The translations under genes and the position numbers were made by a program. The notes beneath the pieces were generated by a model. That model worked only from the letters and a program-made list of their open reading frames with translations, searched no databases and was not told the origin of the DNA. A stretch of DNA of 18,914 nt. Origin: Deltaproteobacteria bacterium. GTDB taxonomy: Bacteria; Desulfobacterota_B; Binatia; UBA9968. The stretch spans positions 1 to 18,914 of the forward strand of contig VBKY01000011.1 in NCBI GenBank assembly GCA_005879255.1, given 5' to 3'. Positions within the stretch are counted from its first letter, which is position 1; each line of letters opens with the position of its first letter. Positions 7,745 through 14,188 of this stretch are shown one piece after another.

Positions 7745-8395
7745 TTAATATGCTCGATCTTGCGCTCGGCCCGGACGGGGTTCTGCTTCGATTTGATGAA
7801 AAACTCCGAAGAAAAATCGTCGCGCTGCATTGACTTCTAAATTCGCTTTTCGCACCAGCTCCAGCGACTCTCTATTCCAGTGACAACCGAGTTGTTTCGC
7901 AAGCCGATCGGCCGTGCGGTCCTGAAATCGTCCAAGCCATTCGCAATTACTGCGGCCATGCTCAAGGAGAAGGATGCGTCCGTCAGATCGGCAAACCCGA
8001 GCCATTTCTTGTAAGGCAGCTACAGGATCCGGAAATGTGCAGGTGGTAAGAGAGGAGACTACCGTGTCAAAGCTCTTATCAGGAAAAGGAAGTGCTTCTG
8101 CGTCCGCCAACAAGAAGGAAACATCCATGGACAATTTCTCTGCTCGTTTTCGTGCGACGTTTAACATTTCAGCACTGACATCTGCGGCGACAATTCGGCA
8201 GTCTCGCTGATAGAATCGCAGGTTCTTTCCCGTTCCAACGGCAACTTCTAAAACGTTCCCTGACGCCCTCCGCAACAACCGTCGTCGAAGTCTGCTCACG
8301 CCCAGCACATTGGGAACGCCTTCAACCCAATCGTACCAACGAGCAAATTGGTCGTACTTCTGAGATATCTCTTGGGATGTAAAGTTTACAGCCAT
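7745..8395 (-). CDS. Class I SAM-dependent methyltransferase (UbiE/PmtA-like)
   Basis: The protein has 216 residues. Motif I is VLEVAVGTG at 48-56, the acidic end of strand 2 is D72 (VAADVSAEML), the post-motif region is LLADAEALPFPDKSFDTVVS at about 95-114, and a ..ILLLEHGRS.. strand follows. This is the layout of small-molecule or phospholipid/quinone methyltransferases of the UbiE/PmtA type; the substrate cannot be assigned. The C-terminus FFFGVFHQIEAEPRP is typical, but the last residues could be altered: an overlapping frame also reads as a plausible basic tail, so a small frameshift near 7780-7800 is possible. It is the last gene of a minus-strand group whose other members are exported proteins. 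Confidence 0.8.
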   Translation of the reverse strand: MAVNFTSQEISQKYDQFARWYDWVEGVPNVLGVSRLRRRLLRRASGNVLEVAVGTGKNLRFYQRDCRIVAADVSAEMLNVARKRAEKLSMDVSFLLADAEALPFPDKSFDTVVSSLTTCTFPDPVAALQEMARVCRSDGRILLLEHGRSNCEWLGRFQDRTADRLAKQLGCHWNRESLELVRKANLEVNAARRFFFGVFHQIEAEPRPGRAQDRAY

Positions 8396-8532
8396 CTTGC
8401 CTGGTCCGATTTTTTATCTCGCTGTATTCCGGTGCAGCGGTGAGGATATTTATGAGCTTGGCGGGCGCCGAGCACAGCGCCAAACGCGGAACTCATCATA
8501 CCACCGAAGCGTGAACGAGAAATTCCAGAATA

Positions 8533-8979
8533 CTACGGAACCGGTGGCGTTGGCGTAGCAGGCCCGTATTTACTGTACTTCTGCTCGATGTGGGCTCGCA
8601 TTTCCTTGAGGCTCTTGCCTTCATCCATCATCTTCATCACGTCACGCGTGATGCCTATGCAGATACTTCAGGCCAGGCTCATTCGATCGAACAGGAGCTT
8701 TTTCGGTGTTGAGTTGTCCTGGATGTAACAAGAAGCATTGCTAGTGTGACCGTCCGCGCCGCAACCACAGTAGCATGGGATGTAACGAAGAGTGTCCCGA
8801 TTGGCAATGGCGAATCGATAAGCCTCCCGGACTTCCGTAGACGCGCTTCTGATATCTTTCGGAAGCAATGCCTCCGGGGCCAATTCATAGCGATGCTCAA
8901 GCGCTCCGAAGGCATGCTTGCCGGCCAACGCAGCCGTGCCGAACAAGAGAATCTGCAAAAGACAATTTCGTCTGTTCAT
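8533..8979 (-). CDS. PCYCGCG-motif secreted protein with in-frame TGA (candidate selenoprotein)
   Basis: A 148-residue protein is obtained if the TGA at 8668-8670 is read through. The start is the ATG at 8977-8979 (an ATG-initiated frame 12 codons longer exists), giving a leader MNRRNCLLQILLFGTAALA that looks like a signal peptide. The family motif PCYCGCG, with Gly/His and Cys after it (GHTSNASC), is intact; such proteins are exported and probably bind metal or act in redox. The TGA falls at residue 104 and is followed by S-I-C, so it takes the place of the first Cys of the C-terminal CxxC known from the family. The next 44 codons stay open (DEGKSLKEMRAHIEQKY ... ATPTPPVP) to a TAG at 8533-8535. 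The family features are remembered, not searched. Sec insertion and nonsense mutation both remain possible. Confidence 0.7.
8635..8653 (-). promoter_or_regulatory. Candidate bacterial SECIS hairpin
   Basis: On the minus strand, CATCACG (8653-8647) pairs perfectly with CGTGATG (8641-8635) around the loop CGTGA, with G as the second loop base. Fourteen bases separate the TGA from the stem, and the loop starts 21 bases after it. A lower CAT/ATG pairing beyond a 3x3 internal loop is possible. Known bacterial SECIS elements have a short apical stem with a G early in the loop, roughly 16-37 bases after the UGA, so the geometry fits. The hairpin overlaps codons for ITRDVM and could be chance. Confidence 0.45.
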
Positions 8980-9050
8980 ATCCCAATACCTTATTAAATC
9001 ACGCGACAGCGGCATTCGTATTGCAACAGAATCCTCACTTCTCAGTGCTG

Positions 9051-9245
9051 CTATTGAACTTCTTTTTTCATCGCTTCAAACTCTTGGCGGTTAATTTCGC
9101 CTCGCGCATAGCGCTTTTTTATGCCACCCTGCGTTCCGCCGTCCTCACCCTTCATCATTTGTTGCTTGGGTGTTCCAGACTCCTGCGCTGCGGCAAACCC
9201 CGCAACGACTAACAAGATAGTAAATAAAAAGACAAACTTCTTCAT
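9051..9245 (-). CDS. Small exported SHOCT-type protein
   Basis: The protein has 64 residues. Residues 1-20 form a clear signal peptide (MKKFVFLFTILLVVAGFAAA) with likely cleavage after AAA. A Gly/Gln-rich linker follows, then a C-terminal IKKRYARGEINRQEFEAM segment that matches the SHOCT (short C-terminal) pattern, a helical oligomerisation or binding module of unknown exact role. AAGGAG at 9252-9257 lies 6 bases before the ATG. The gene is 71 bp upstream of the PCYCGCG gene on the same strand, so the two are probably co-transcribed and both products are exported. Confidence 0.8.
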   Translation of the reverse strand: MKKFVFLFTILLVVAGFAAAQESGTPKQQMMKGEDGGTQGGIKKRYARGEINRQEFEAMKKEVQ

Positions 9246-9308
9246 CGTTTACTCCTTAAAAGTTTCGAAACGATCCAAATAGCTGTGATGCGCGGAGCGA
9301 ACGAAAAA

Positions 9309-9629
9309 TCAGAGAGTGAGAACGGAATTGAAAAGATAAATCTTTTCCTTGGGCTTGTGACAAACAGGTTGGGGTTGCCGAGCGGTGCTGCGGTAGAGGC
9401 GCGAAAAATCGATTTTCGACGGTGAATTCGAAAGTAGAAAAGTTATCTGAATGTCCGGCTGCTTGGAAAGGAGGCCGTAACCCGGTTGGAATGCACACGC
9501 CGAAGACGCATCTGTATTGAGCGGCTCGGGCACGGCGTTTCTGCTGTGGCAATCGGGCATCTCCGATGCGGTAGCCGGTCGCGCAGCACTCATCGTGCTG
9601 CACAGGATTGCCGCAGCAAAAAAGAACAT
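9309..9629 (-). CDS. Small exported Cys-containing protein, unknown function
   Basis: The protein has 106 residues. The N-terminus MFFFAAAILCSTMSAARPAT looks like a signal peptide. The mature part has scattered Cys (PDCHSRN, SACAFQ, PVCHKP) and ends in KEKIYLFNSVLTL. This layout resembles short exported proteins that sit at the head of heavy-metal efflux operons in other bacteria, but the resemblance is general. A longer frame on the same strand (9256-9666) competes with it; I prefer this one because of the leader and ordinary composition. The ribosome site is weak. It would be the first gene of the minus-strand group with SHOCT, PCYCGCG and methyltransferase genes. Confidence 0.5.
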   Translation of the reverse strand: MFFFAAAILCSTMSAARPATASEMPDCHSRNAVPEPLNTDASSACAFQPGYGLLSKQPDIQITFLLSNSPSKIDFSRLYRSTARQPQPVCHKPKEKIYLFNSVLTL

Positions 9630-10240
9630 GGTCCAGAGCCCAATTAATCTCGCCGGATGATTCCATTTGCCTAGATTGAATCCGATTTAATCGGGCAGAT
9701 CAAGGCGGAACCGTGCAAGCGCCTAGGTCAGCGGGAATTTACGGAATTGTTCGAGGGCGGCGATCAAGTGGCCGTTCGCTCAATTTCGTAAGTCGCTTAT
9801 TACGCAAGATCGAGAGCTCGATGTCGATAAGGAAGGCAGGGGGCAAATCCTCAATGCATCTCTCAATGAGATCAAGAGATCAGTGGCGTTTTGCGAAGAA
9901 TAATCATGCTGGCCAGGCCCTCTCAATCAGCCGAACTCTACCGCCGCATGGACGCGGTCGCGCGGGAATATCTGCGAACCGACGAAAAGAGCGAGCGGCG
10001 CGCCGAGACCTTAAAAGAGCTGTCCAAGCTCGCCGCCCTAGTCGAGGTCAAAGAACCCACGCCTTAGGGGCACGCGGCTAGTAATTAAACCGTCGCTTGC
10101 TCCGCAAGTCGAGAAGAAACAAAGCCGGAAGCCCGCTGGCAGATGCTTAACGCCTCGCTGAAACGCGATTAAGCGAGCCGTGCGCCGCGACCGAAAAGAA
10201 GTTTAGAGCTCACTTTTGAGTGAACGGCGCCCCGACAACC
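9630..10240. other. Gap with short and broken frames
   Basis: No long gene is convincing here. The 122-codon plus frame at 9713-10081 has a skewed Arg/Ser composition and overlaps a better short frame (9906-10067). Frames ending at 9903 and 10172 contain related peptide segments (see the paralogue finding). The region looks like decayed small genes. Confidence 0.4.
9906..10067 (+). CDS. Short hypothetical protein, 53 aa
   Basis: From ATG 9906 to TAG 10067 the frame encodes a hydrophilic, probably helical peptide (RRMDAVAREYLRTDEKSERR, then AETLKELSKLAALVEV). Its composition is that of a normal soluble protein, unlike the overlapping longer frame. An alternative start is the internal ATG at residue 15. 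The ribosome site is poor. It lies between two frames sharing an I/MLNASL motif and may be a fragment of the same decayed locus. The family is not recognised. Confidence 0.35.
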   Translation: MLARPSQSAELYRRMDAVAREYLRTDEKSERRAETLKELSKLAALVEVKEPTP

Positions 10241-10453
10241 TTAGAGTTTATCAATCTGTTCCTTGGCAAATATTTCGGTCGCCTGCTCGGCGTTGTTTGG
10301 ATCCTCAAAACCATCAAACTCTCGCGCCGGATACGCTGTTAGATCAAAGCCGCATTGGGGAGTTCGGAAACGAGCAGTTGAAAGCCATCGACTTGATTCG
10401 GTCTTGCGAGAAGTTTGCCGGATCGAGATGCCCCTATAGTTCCATTCTTCCAT
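10241..10453 (-). CDS. Small hypothetical protein, 70 aa
   Basis: The protein starts MEEWNYRGISIRQ, continues with a predicted beta-rich TARFRTPQCGFDLTAYP segment, and ends in a helix (EQATEIFAKEQIDKL). This follows the general layout of short bacterial proteins with a beta sheet and a C-terminal helix ending ..A..I.. I know no function. A strong AAGGAGG at 10462-10468 lies 8 bases before the ATG, which supports it over the plus-strand frame covering the same bases (10216-10476). Confidence 0.65.
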   Translation of the reverse strand: MEEWNYRGISIRQTSRKTESSRWLSTARFRTPQCGFDLTAYPAREFDGFEDPNNAEQATEIFAKEQIDKL

Positions 10454-10570
10454 TCACCGATCCTCCTTTTGCTTGATATTGTCTTTGATTATGGTCTTTG
10501 GCGTCAAGCTACGCCCGCGGTTCTAAGTACGACGTAAGGGGAGGGACTGACAGGAATCGCACTGACGACT

Positions 10571-10922
10571 ATGTGCGGACGTTTCGGCATCATTCCAGTA
10601 CCGCGATATCAAGGTTCTTTGGAACCTTCGGGGCGATCTTCCCGAGTTCGGGCCACGCTACAACATCGCGCCGTCGCAAGAGGTGCCGCTGATCATTCGC
10701 AACGAAGACCGCAATGAGGTCAAGCCGATGCTCTGAGGCTTGGTTCTGTCATGGGCGCAAGACCCTTCCGTCGGACAGCGCATGATCAATGCTCGCTCCG
10801 AGACCTTGCTTGAAAAACCTTCCTTCAAGCAGCTCGTTGCAAGACGGCGATGTTTAGTTCCTGCTGATGGGTTTTACGAGTGGCGAAGAGAGGGCAAACG
10901 CAAGGTGCCGTTGTATAGGTGC
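10571..10922 (+). pseudogene. Broken SOS response-associated peptidase (SRAP/YedK family)
   Basis: The SRAP start MCGRFG, with the catalytic Cys at residue 2, is at 10571. A frameshift between about 10588 and 10608 moves the match to another frame, where RDIKVLWNLRGDLPEF and PRYNIAPSQEVPLIIRNE follow. A TGA at 10734-10736 replaces the Trp of the usual RWGLVPSWA. After it come AQDPSVGQRMINARSET and CLVPADGFYEWRREGK. The similarity ends near 10922, so the C-terminal part with the active-site His is missing and unrelated sequence follows. SRAP proteins crosslink abasic sites in single-stranded DNA. Three independent lesions make this clearly non-functional. Confidence 0.85.
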
Positions 10923-11098
10923 TTAACGTCCTTTAGGTTGCCACTGGAGACCAGGCGGAAGCTGTTAACTGAGGCTCTCAGAACTGACACGCATTCGCGT
11001 GAAGTGGTTCGAGAACAGGTAGCGTTCGTTCTCGTGGACTGGCTGAATCCACTGGGACCGGTTGTGAGTGCCTCTGCTAGCGGCCGTCGCTGCCTATC

Positions 11099-11305
11099 TC
11101 ACGATCCTTGTTGGTCAATGGGTACTTGGCAAGAAGAATCTGTAGCGACGCGCGGCTGAGGCGCACCGGAGGGCGTAAGGGGACGGCGCCGCGGCCTCGA
11201 CCGAAGGCCGGGATGTCGACTTGGCGGGCCGAGCCATACAAGGAAAAGCATCAATGCGAAACAAAGGCCGCCTAAAGACAAGAGAATCCAGTTGAAAAAA
11301 TCCAT
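11099..11305 (-). CDS. Possible small membrane protein, 68 aa
   Basis: The N-terminus MDFFNWILLSLGGLCFALML continues into FLVWLG, a single membrane helix. A proline/arginine-rich tail of low information follows. A short AGGT precedes the ATG by about 6 bases. The leader is convincing, but the tail overlaps sequence flanking the broken SRAP gene on the other strand, so the C-terminus may be altered. Function unknown. Confidence 0.4.
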   Translation of the reverse strand: MDFFNWILLSLGGLCFALMLFLVWLGPPSRHPGLRSRPRRRPLTPSGAPQPRVATDSSCQVPIDQQGS

Positions 11306-11411
11306 GATGTACCTGTCAAACTACAATTTGACAATTTACGCGCCCGTTGCGATCAGGAAGGTTGAGACGGCGCATAGAGCGACGCACCCGCGGCCGTGAC
11401 TATAACCAAAG

Positions 11412-11633
11412 CTAGAAGCAAGAGCCGTAACGCTCTACGTATTTAGGATCAGCGAACATACACGAATCACACACGTACTGTTCGTTTTCGCGCCGGTACT
11501 CTTCCCACTTTGTCATGTCATAAAATCCAGCGGTAAACTCTTCGCCTCGAATCCCCTCAACGATTTGTTTGCAGCGGTCACAGATAACTTTAATTGTTTT
11601 GATTCGAGAGTGCGCCGAGGCTTTAACTGACAT
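11412..11633 (-). CDS. Small CxxC...CxxC protein, putative zinc-binding
   Basis: The protein has 73 residues. Two CxxC pairs, CDRC (residues 19-22) and CDSC (55-58), flank a GEEFTAGFYDM segment and a charged WEEYRRENEQYV stretch, which suggests a zinc-ribbon-like fold. It ends FADPKYVERYGSCF. AAGGAG at 11641-11646 is 7 bases before the ATG. The sequence looks like a conserved lineage-specific protein, but I cannot assign a function; nucleic acid or protein binding is possible. Confidence 0.75.
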   Translation of the reverse strand: MSVKASAHSRIKTIKVICDRCKQIVEGIRGEEFTAGFYDMTKWEEYRRENEQYVCDSCMFADPKYVERYGSCF

Positions 11634-11668
11634 GCACTGTCTCCTTTCCTTCCCGCCACCGTAAAGGG

Positions 11669-11860
11669 CTATCTCATGCCATCACGCCTTAAGCAGCTAC
11701 ATGCGATCGGCCCTGCGAGGAAAAACACGATGGCCAGGGCGGTCAACGCGGGGAGATCGTTGTTGACAGAAATCATTCCGCAGACGGCTCCAAAACACAT
11801 GGCGGCGCCGCCCGCATCCTGGATTGCGTTCGAGTACTTATGGAGATTATTGAGTGTCAT
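11669..11860 (-). CDS. Small membrane protein, 63 aa
   Basis: Two hydrophobic segments are visible, around 15-32 (DAGGAAMCFGAVCGMISV) and 38-56 (ALTALAIVFFLAGPIACSC), consistent with a two-helix inner membrane protein. A short basic tail (LRRDGMR) would face the cytoplasm. The ribosome site is weak. It is on the same strand as the CxxC protein, with a 35-bp gap. Function unknown; the plus-strand frame over the same bases is a shadow. Confidence 0.5.
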   Translation of the reverse strand: MTLNNLHKYSNAIQDAGGAAMCFGAVCGMISVNNDLPALTALAIVFFLAGPIACSCLRRDGMR

Positions 11861-12295
11861 GGTGCCCGCATCTCGGAGTTAAAATCAATTGAGGATATTT
11901 TGCTATCAAATCTTGGAGATCGCTGTTGACTGACCAAAAATATTAGAGCCAAATAAGACATTCGATGTAGATCTTGATGCAGAGGCAGGGTTCTTGGAGT
12001 CGCTATGAACTTGATCGATAGGAGTCATGCAATCAATATAGTCCCAACACGGAATGGTGTATTTAGGAGCAACAAAGATGCCGTGCTCCTAACTCCGCGT
12101 TTAGCAACGGATTCATTCTGATCTGAGTCGCCCGAACCTGTAAGTATTGATAACGCCTAATCCTATCGACTCCAAAAAACATGCACTAAGATAGCGAAAA
12201 GGGTTGGGTATTTAGAGAAGTTGGGGGAATGTAATTATTTTTTGCAACGTCCAAAAAACTGTCATAGACCTCGAGCGACATTTCGATAAGCACCT
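11861..12295. other. Gap without recognisable genes
   Basis: These 435 bases are more AT-rich than the neighbouring genes. I see no coding frame, RNA gene or clear repeat. A TTGACT at about 11924-11929 has no good -10 partner at the right distance. Confidence 0.5.
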
Positions 12296-12639
12296 TTGTT
12301 GCTCGGAGTTATCTTGTTGGTGACTTTGGGTAGCGCAAACGCAGGTCAATTAACCAAGCCCTTTGCCGTGACCATAACCGTGATTGCCTCGTGCAGCGTA
12401 TTGATAGCCGATACGATTCCCGGACATTCCATTGGGTTACTAACTGGGTCTGCCATGGACATATCGAATCTCGTTCGCGGGCAATGTGCCAAAAGAATCT
12501 CTTTGAGATTGGGTTTTCATCGTGGTTCGGGCAGGGGGACTACGCTTAGCGGAGGACTTGCCGGCGGAAACACTCCGGGGACAACAATCTCTACACGAGA
12601 TCGAAAAGTCCCGTGATTTGGGACGACGCCAAAGCCAGC
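12296..12639 (+). pseudogene. Decayed spore-coat-U (SCPU)-type secreted protein
   Basis: From a TTG start, a leader LLGVILLVTLGSANA is followed by GQLTKPFAVTITVIASCSVL, which matches the beginning of SCPU-domain proteins (F.VT..V..SC.V). Further on, LLTGSAMDI, QCAKRISLRLGFHRGSGRG and TTLSGGLAGGN fit the middle of the domain. Near 12575 the match moves to another frame, which reads NNLYTRSKSPVIWDDA, the usual YNLYTD...VWGD element. The expected C-terminal strands are not found after 12640. SCPU proteins are exported pilin-like subunits assembled by chaperone/usher systems; no chaperone or usher gene is present. The assignment rests on remembered family pattern. Confidence 0.5.
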
Positions 12640-12986
12640 CACCAACTTGCCTCGCATAAAACAAAGCCAATTCTTTTGCGCGAGGGCTGTTCCATCTTGT
12701 TCCTGCCCCCTGGTTCGAGCATCTCTGATGTTCAGCCAGTCCGCTTACACACATGGTTTTTGCATCAGAATTCGACGACGGGAGCTTGGCAGCGAGCGAT
12801 TGAATTGGCAAGCGGGCAAAGTAGCTTGTTAGTCACTATCCCAGGGCAGCCATGTAAAGAGTGACTGCGGCGAGGGTGTCCGACTCATCGGCGTGAATAT
12901 GCCCGAACCACAATGAAGATCGGCTTGCTTCTTTGGGAAATTGAAGAGGACGGATGGCGGCTGAGAACCGTCACCCCGTAGTAGCT
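12640..12986. other. Gap after the decayed SCPU gene
   Basis: These 347 bases contain only frames without recognisable features: a plus frame to 12864 continuing from the SCPU remnant, and minus-strand shadows. A 22-codon frame from ATG 12911 looks like chance. Confidence 0.4.
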
Positions 12987-13145
12987 CTACTGGCACCGCG
13001 GGTGTCCACATTGGCACTTGCTTGAGGCAGACGACCTAGCATTCGCGCAATGATCACTGCAATATGTATTGCCGCCTTTCGAGACGCCTCTGCCCTGTTC
13101 GACTTTGCAGTTGCACCCGCTATGAGCACAATTCTGGTCGGCCAT
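12987..13145 (-). CDS. Bacterial metallothionein, 52 aa
   Basis: The frame from ATG 13145 to TAG 12987 encodes 52 residues with eight Cys (6, 11, 13, 29, 33, 44, 46, 51) and three His (8, 32, 48). The motifs NCAHSGCNCKV, TYCSDHCANA and KCQCGHPRCQ are the pattern of bacterial SmtA/BmtA-type metallothioneins, which bind Zn, Cd or Cu in a cytoplasmic cluster. SmtA itself has nine Cys, so one ligand differs here. A very strong AAGGAGGTG (13153-13161) lies 7 bases before the ATG and decides this start; a longer overlapping frame in another register begins at a GTG upstream of that ribosome site and is a shadow. No metal-responsive regulator is adjacent. Confidence 0.9.
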   Translation of the reverse strand: MADQNCAHSGCNCKVEQGRGVSKGGNTYCSDHCANARSSASSKCQCGHPRCQ

Positions 13146-13152
13146 TCGAATT

Positions 13153-13161
13153 CACCTCCTT
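13153..13161 (-). promoter_or_regulatory. Strong ribosome binding site of the metallothionein
   Basis: AAGGAGGTG, read on the minus strand, is almost the full anti-16S complement. It lies 7 bases from ATG 13145. It is the best ribosome site in the window and identifies the short gene behind it. Confidence 0.85.
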
Positions 13162-13387
13162 CCGGCACAAAAATTAAGAGATAACCCCTATTGGCTAATC
13201 TCCGTCGACTTTTAGTTTAGGATGATCTGTTTCTGCTGTGTTGCAGTCCTTCCCGTCCATGCTGATGGAATCTGATAAAGCTCGGACTGTTTAGCTTTAC
13301 GCTGGGCTTATTGGTCGGTAGGCAATCGGTCAGATCCGGCGCTCTCGTGGCACTACGGGCGAATGGGCGCATAAGGCTGCCGCAAAA

Positions 13388-13657
13388 CTAGTCTGCTACG
13401 CGAGCAAAGTCCGGCGCCCTCTCCGGCAACGGCGCCCCGGGCTTCCATTCGCAGTGAGTTAGCAGGACCTGCCTATGCACCGCCTGCGGATCGACATCGA
13501 GCACCTCACAGCACCACTTAAAACTTCCCGGATGCTCACTCGCAGAAAAAATCCACGCATGCGCTCTCTGTTGGGCGGAGCGCTTGTCATGCGGCTTAAC
13601 ACCTACGGACTGGCCACGCGAATCCTTAATCGCAAGCAAAAGCACTTGGCGCCACAA
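13388..13657 (-). CDS. Small hypothetical protein, probably N-terminally incomplete
   Basis: The frame has 89 residues from a TTG. The core AHAWIFSASEHPGSFKWCCE, then VLDVDPQAVHRQVL, follows a pattern I know from small hypothetical proteins of deltaproteobacteria and phage-like loci (..W..S....FSF..IC..L.LDP..VR..L), which may be DNA-binding. The frame extends 11 codons further upstream as SPELQLWRQVLLLAIKD-like sequence to the TGA that ends the neighbouring gene. The natural start may therefore be lost or non-standard, and no ribosome site is visible. Confidence 0.5.
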   Translation of the reverse strand: MWRQVLLLAIKDSRGQSVGVKPHDKRSAQQRAHAWIFSASEHPGSFKWCCEVLDVDPQAVHRQVLLTHCEWKPGAPLPERAPDFARVAD

Positions 13658-13690
13658 TTGAAGCTCGGGCGACTCTTGGCAAGGCGACGG

Positions 13691-13993
13691 TCATATTGAC
13701 AGATCCAAGTCGCAGATCTCTTTGATCGGGCGACCAATATGGTCACGTAAGAGATCTGAGATTTGCGTGCAAAAAGAGTGGTCCCGACAGAGTATGGAAC
13801 CGACGTAGGTCTCTGATTGAAAATCGATTACCAAAAAACATTTATTGGACATTTCAGTATTGGAGTGTACATACTTCAACACCCCGACTTCTCCCATAAG
13901 AGTCTTGACGCTACCGTTCTTTCTCAGCGTCCACACGGGAGGCCAATTCCGTACGCCCCGGTAACTCATTAACGGATGATCCTTGAATTTCAT
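13691..13993 (-). CDS. Small conserved hypothetical protein (DHPLM...NWPPVW family)
   Basis: The protein has 100 residues from ATG 13993, or 105 from an in-frame TTG at 14008. The N-terminus is MKFKDHPLMSYRGVRNWPPV, followed by GEVGVLKYV, a CFLVIDFQSETYVGSILCRD beta-rich middle part, and a helical end (IKEICDLDLSI). I recognise this as a recurring short protein of soil bacteria with no known function. No good ribosome site is visible for either start. A truncated paralogue is present at 18009-18128. Confidence 0.65.
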   Translation of the reverse strand: MKFKDHPLMSYRGVRNWPPVWTLRKNGSVKTLMGEVGVLKYVHSNTEMSNKCFLVIDFQSETYVGSILCRDHSFCTQISDLLRDHIGRPIKEICDLDLSI

Positions 13994-14059
13994 CGAAGTA
14001 CTAGACAATTAATAGCGTTGGGCTGTCAAGCAGCTATCTGACAATTCAAAAATGAGTCA

Positions 14060-14188
14060 CTACCTATCATTCTCAGGTGAATTGACGAGCGTTGAAACCT
14101 CATGAGCTTCCATCAGCTCTGACGGTAAGCGCCGTTCTCGCTTTCGTATAGGTTTCTCCTGCTCCTTTTTCTTCTTCCAAAAGACGAC
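14060..14188 (-). other. In-frame open stretch after the GH13 stop codon
   Basis: After the TGA of the GH13 gene the same frame stays open for 42 codons, reading VVFWKKKKEQEKPIRKRERR and LPSELMEAHEVSTLVNSPEN to a TAG. Composition is protein-like and basic, but no start codon lies near its beginning. It could be a decayed small gene; readthrough is unlikely because the GH13 protein already has its normal C-terminal domain. Confidence 0.2.

Noticed and set aside
8396..8532. A 37-codon minus frame (MMSSAFGAVLGARQ...) overlapping the methyltransferase start
   Set aside because: No proper ribosome site and no recognisable character; kept only as a possible leader peptide.
9256..9666. A 136-codon minus frame covering the small exported protein
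   Set aside because: The shorter frame 9309-9629 has a real leader and better composition.
10734..10736. TGA at a Trp position in the SRAP gene as a sign of a changed genetic code (TGA = Trp)
   Set aside because: The hydroxylase and GH13 genes end with TGA and use TGG for Trp, and the SRAP gene has a frameshift and truncation besides; it is simply a broken gene.
12971..13168. A 65-codon minus frame over the metallothionein
   Set aside because: Its GTG lies upstream of the strong ribosome site, which points to ATG 13145 in another frame.
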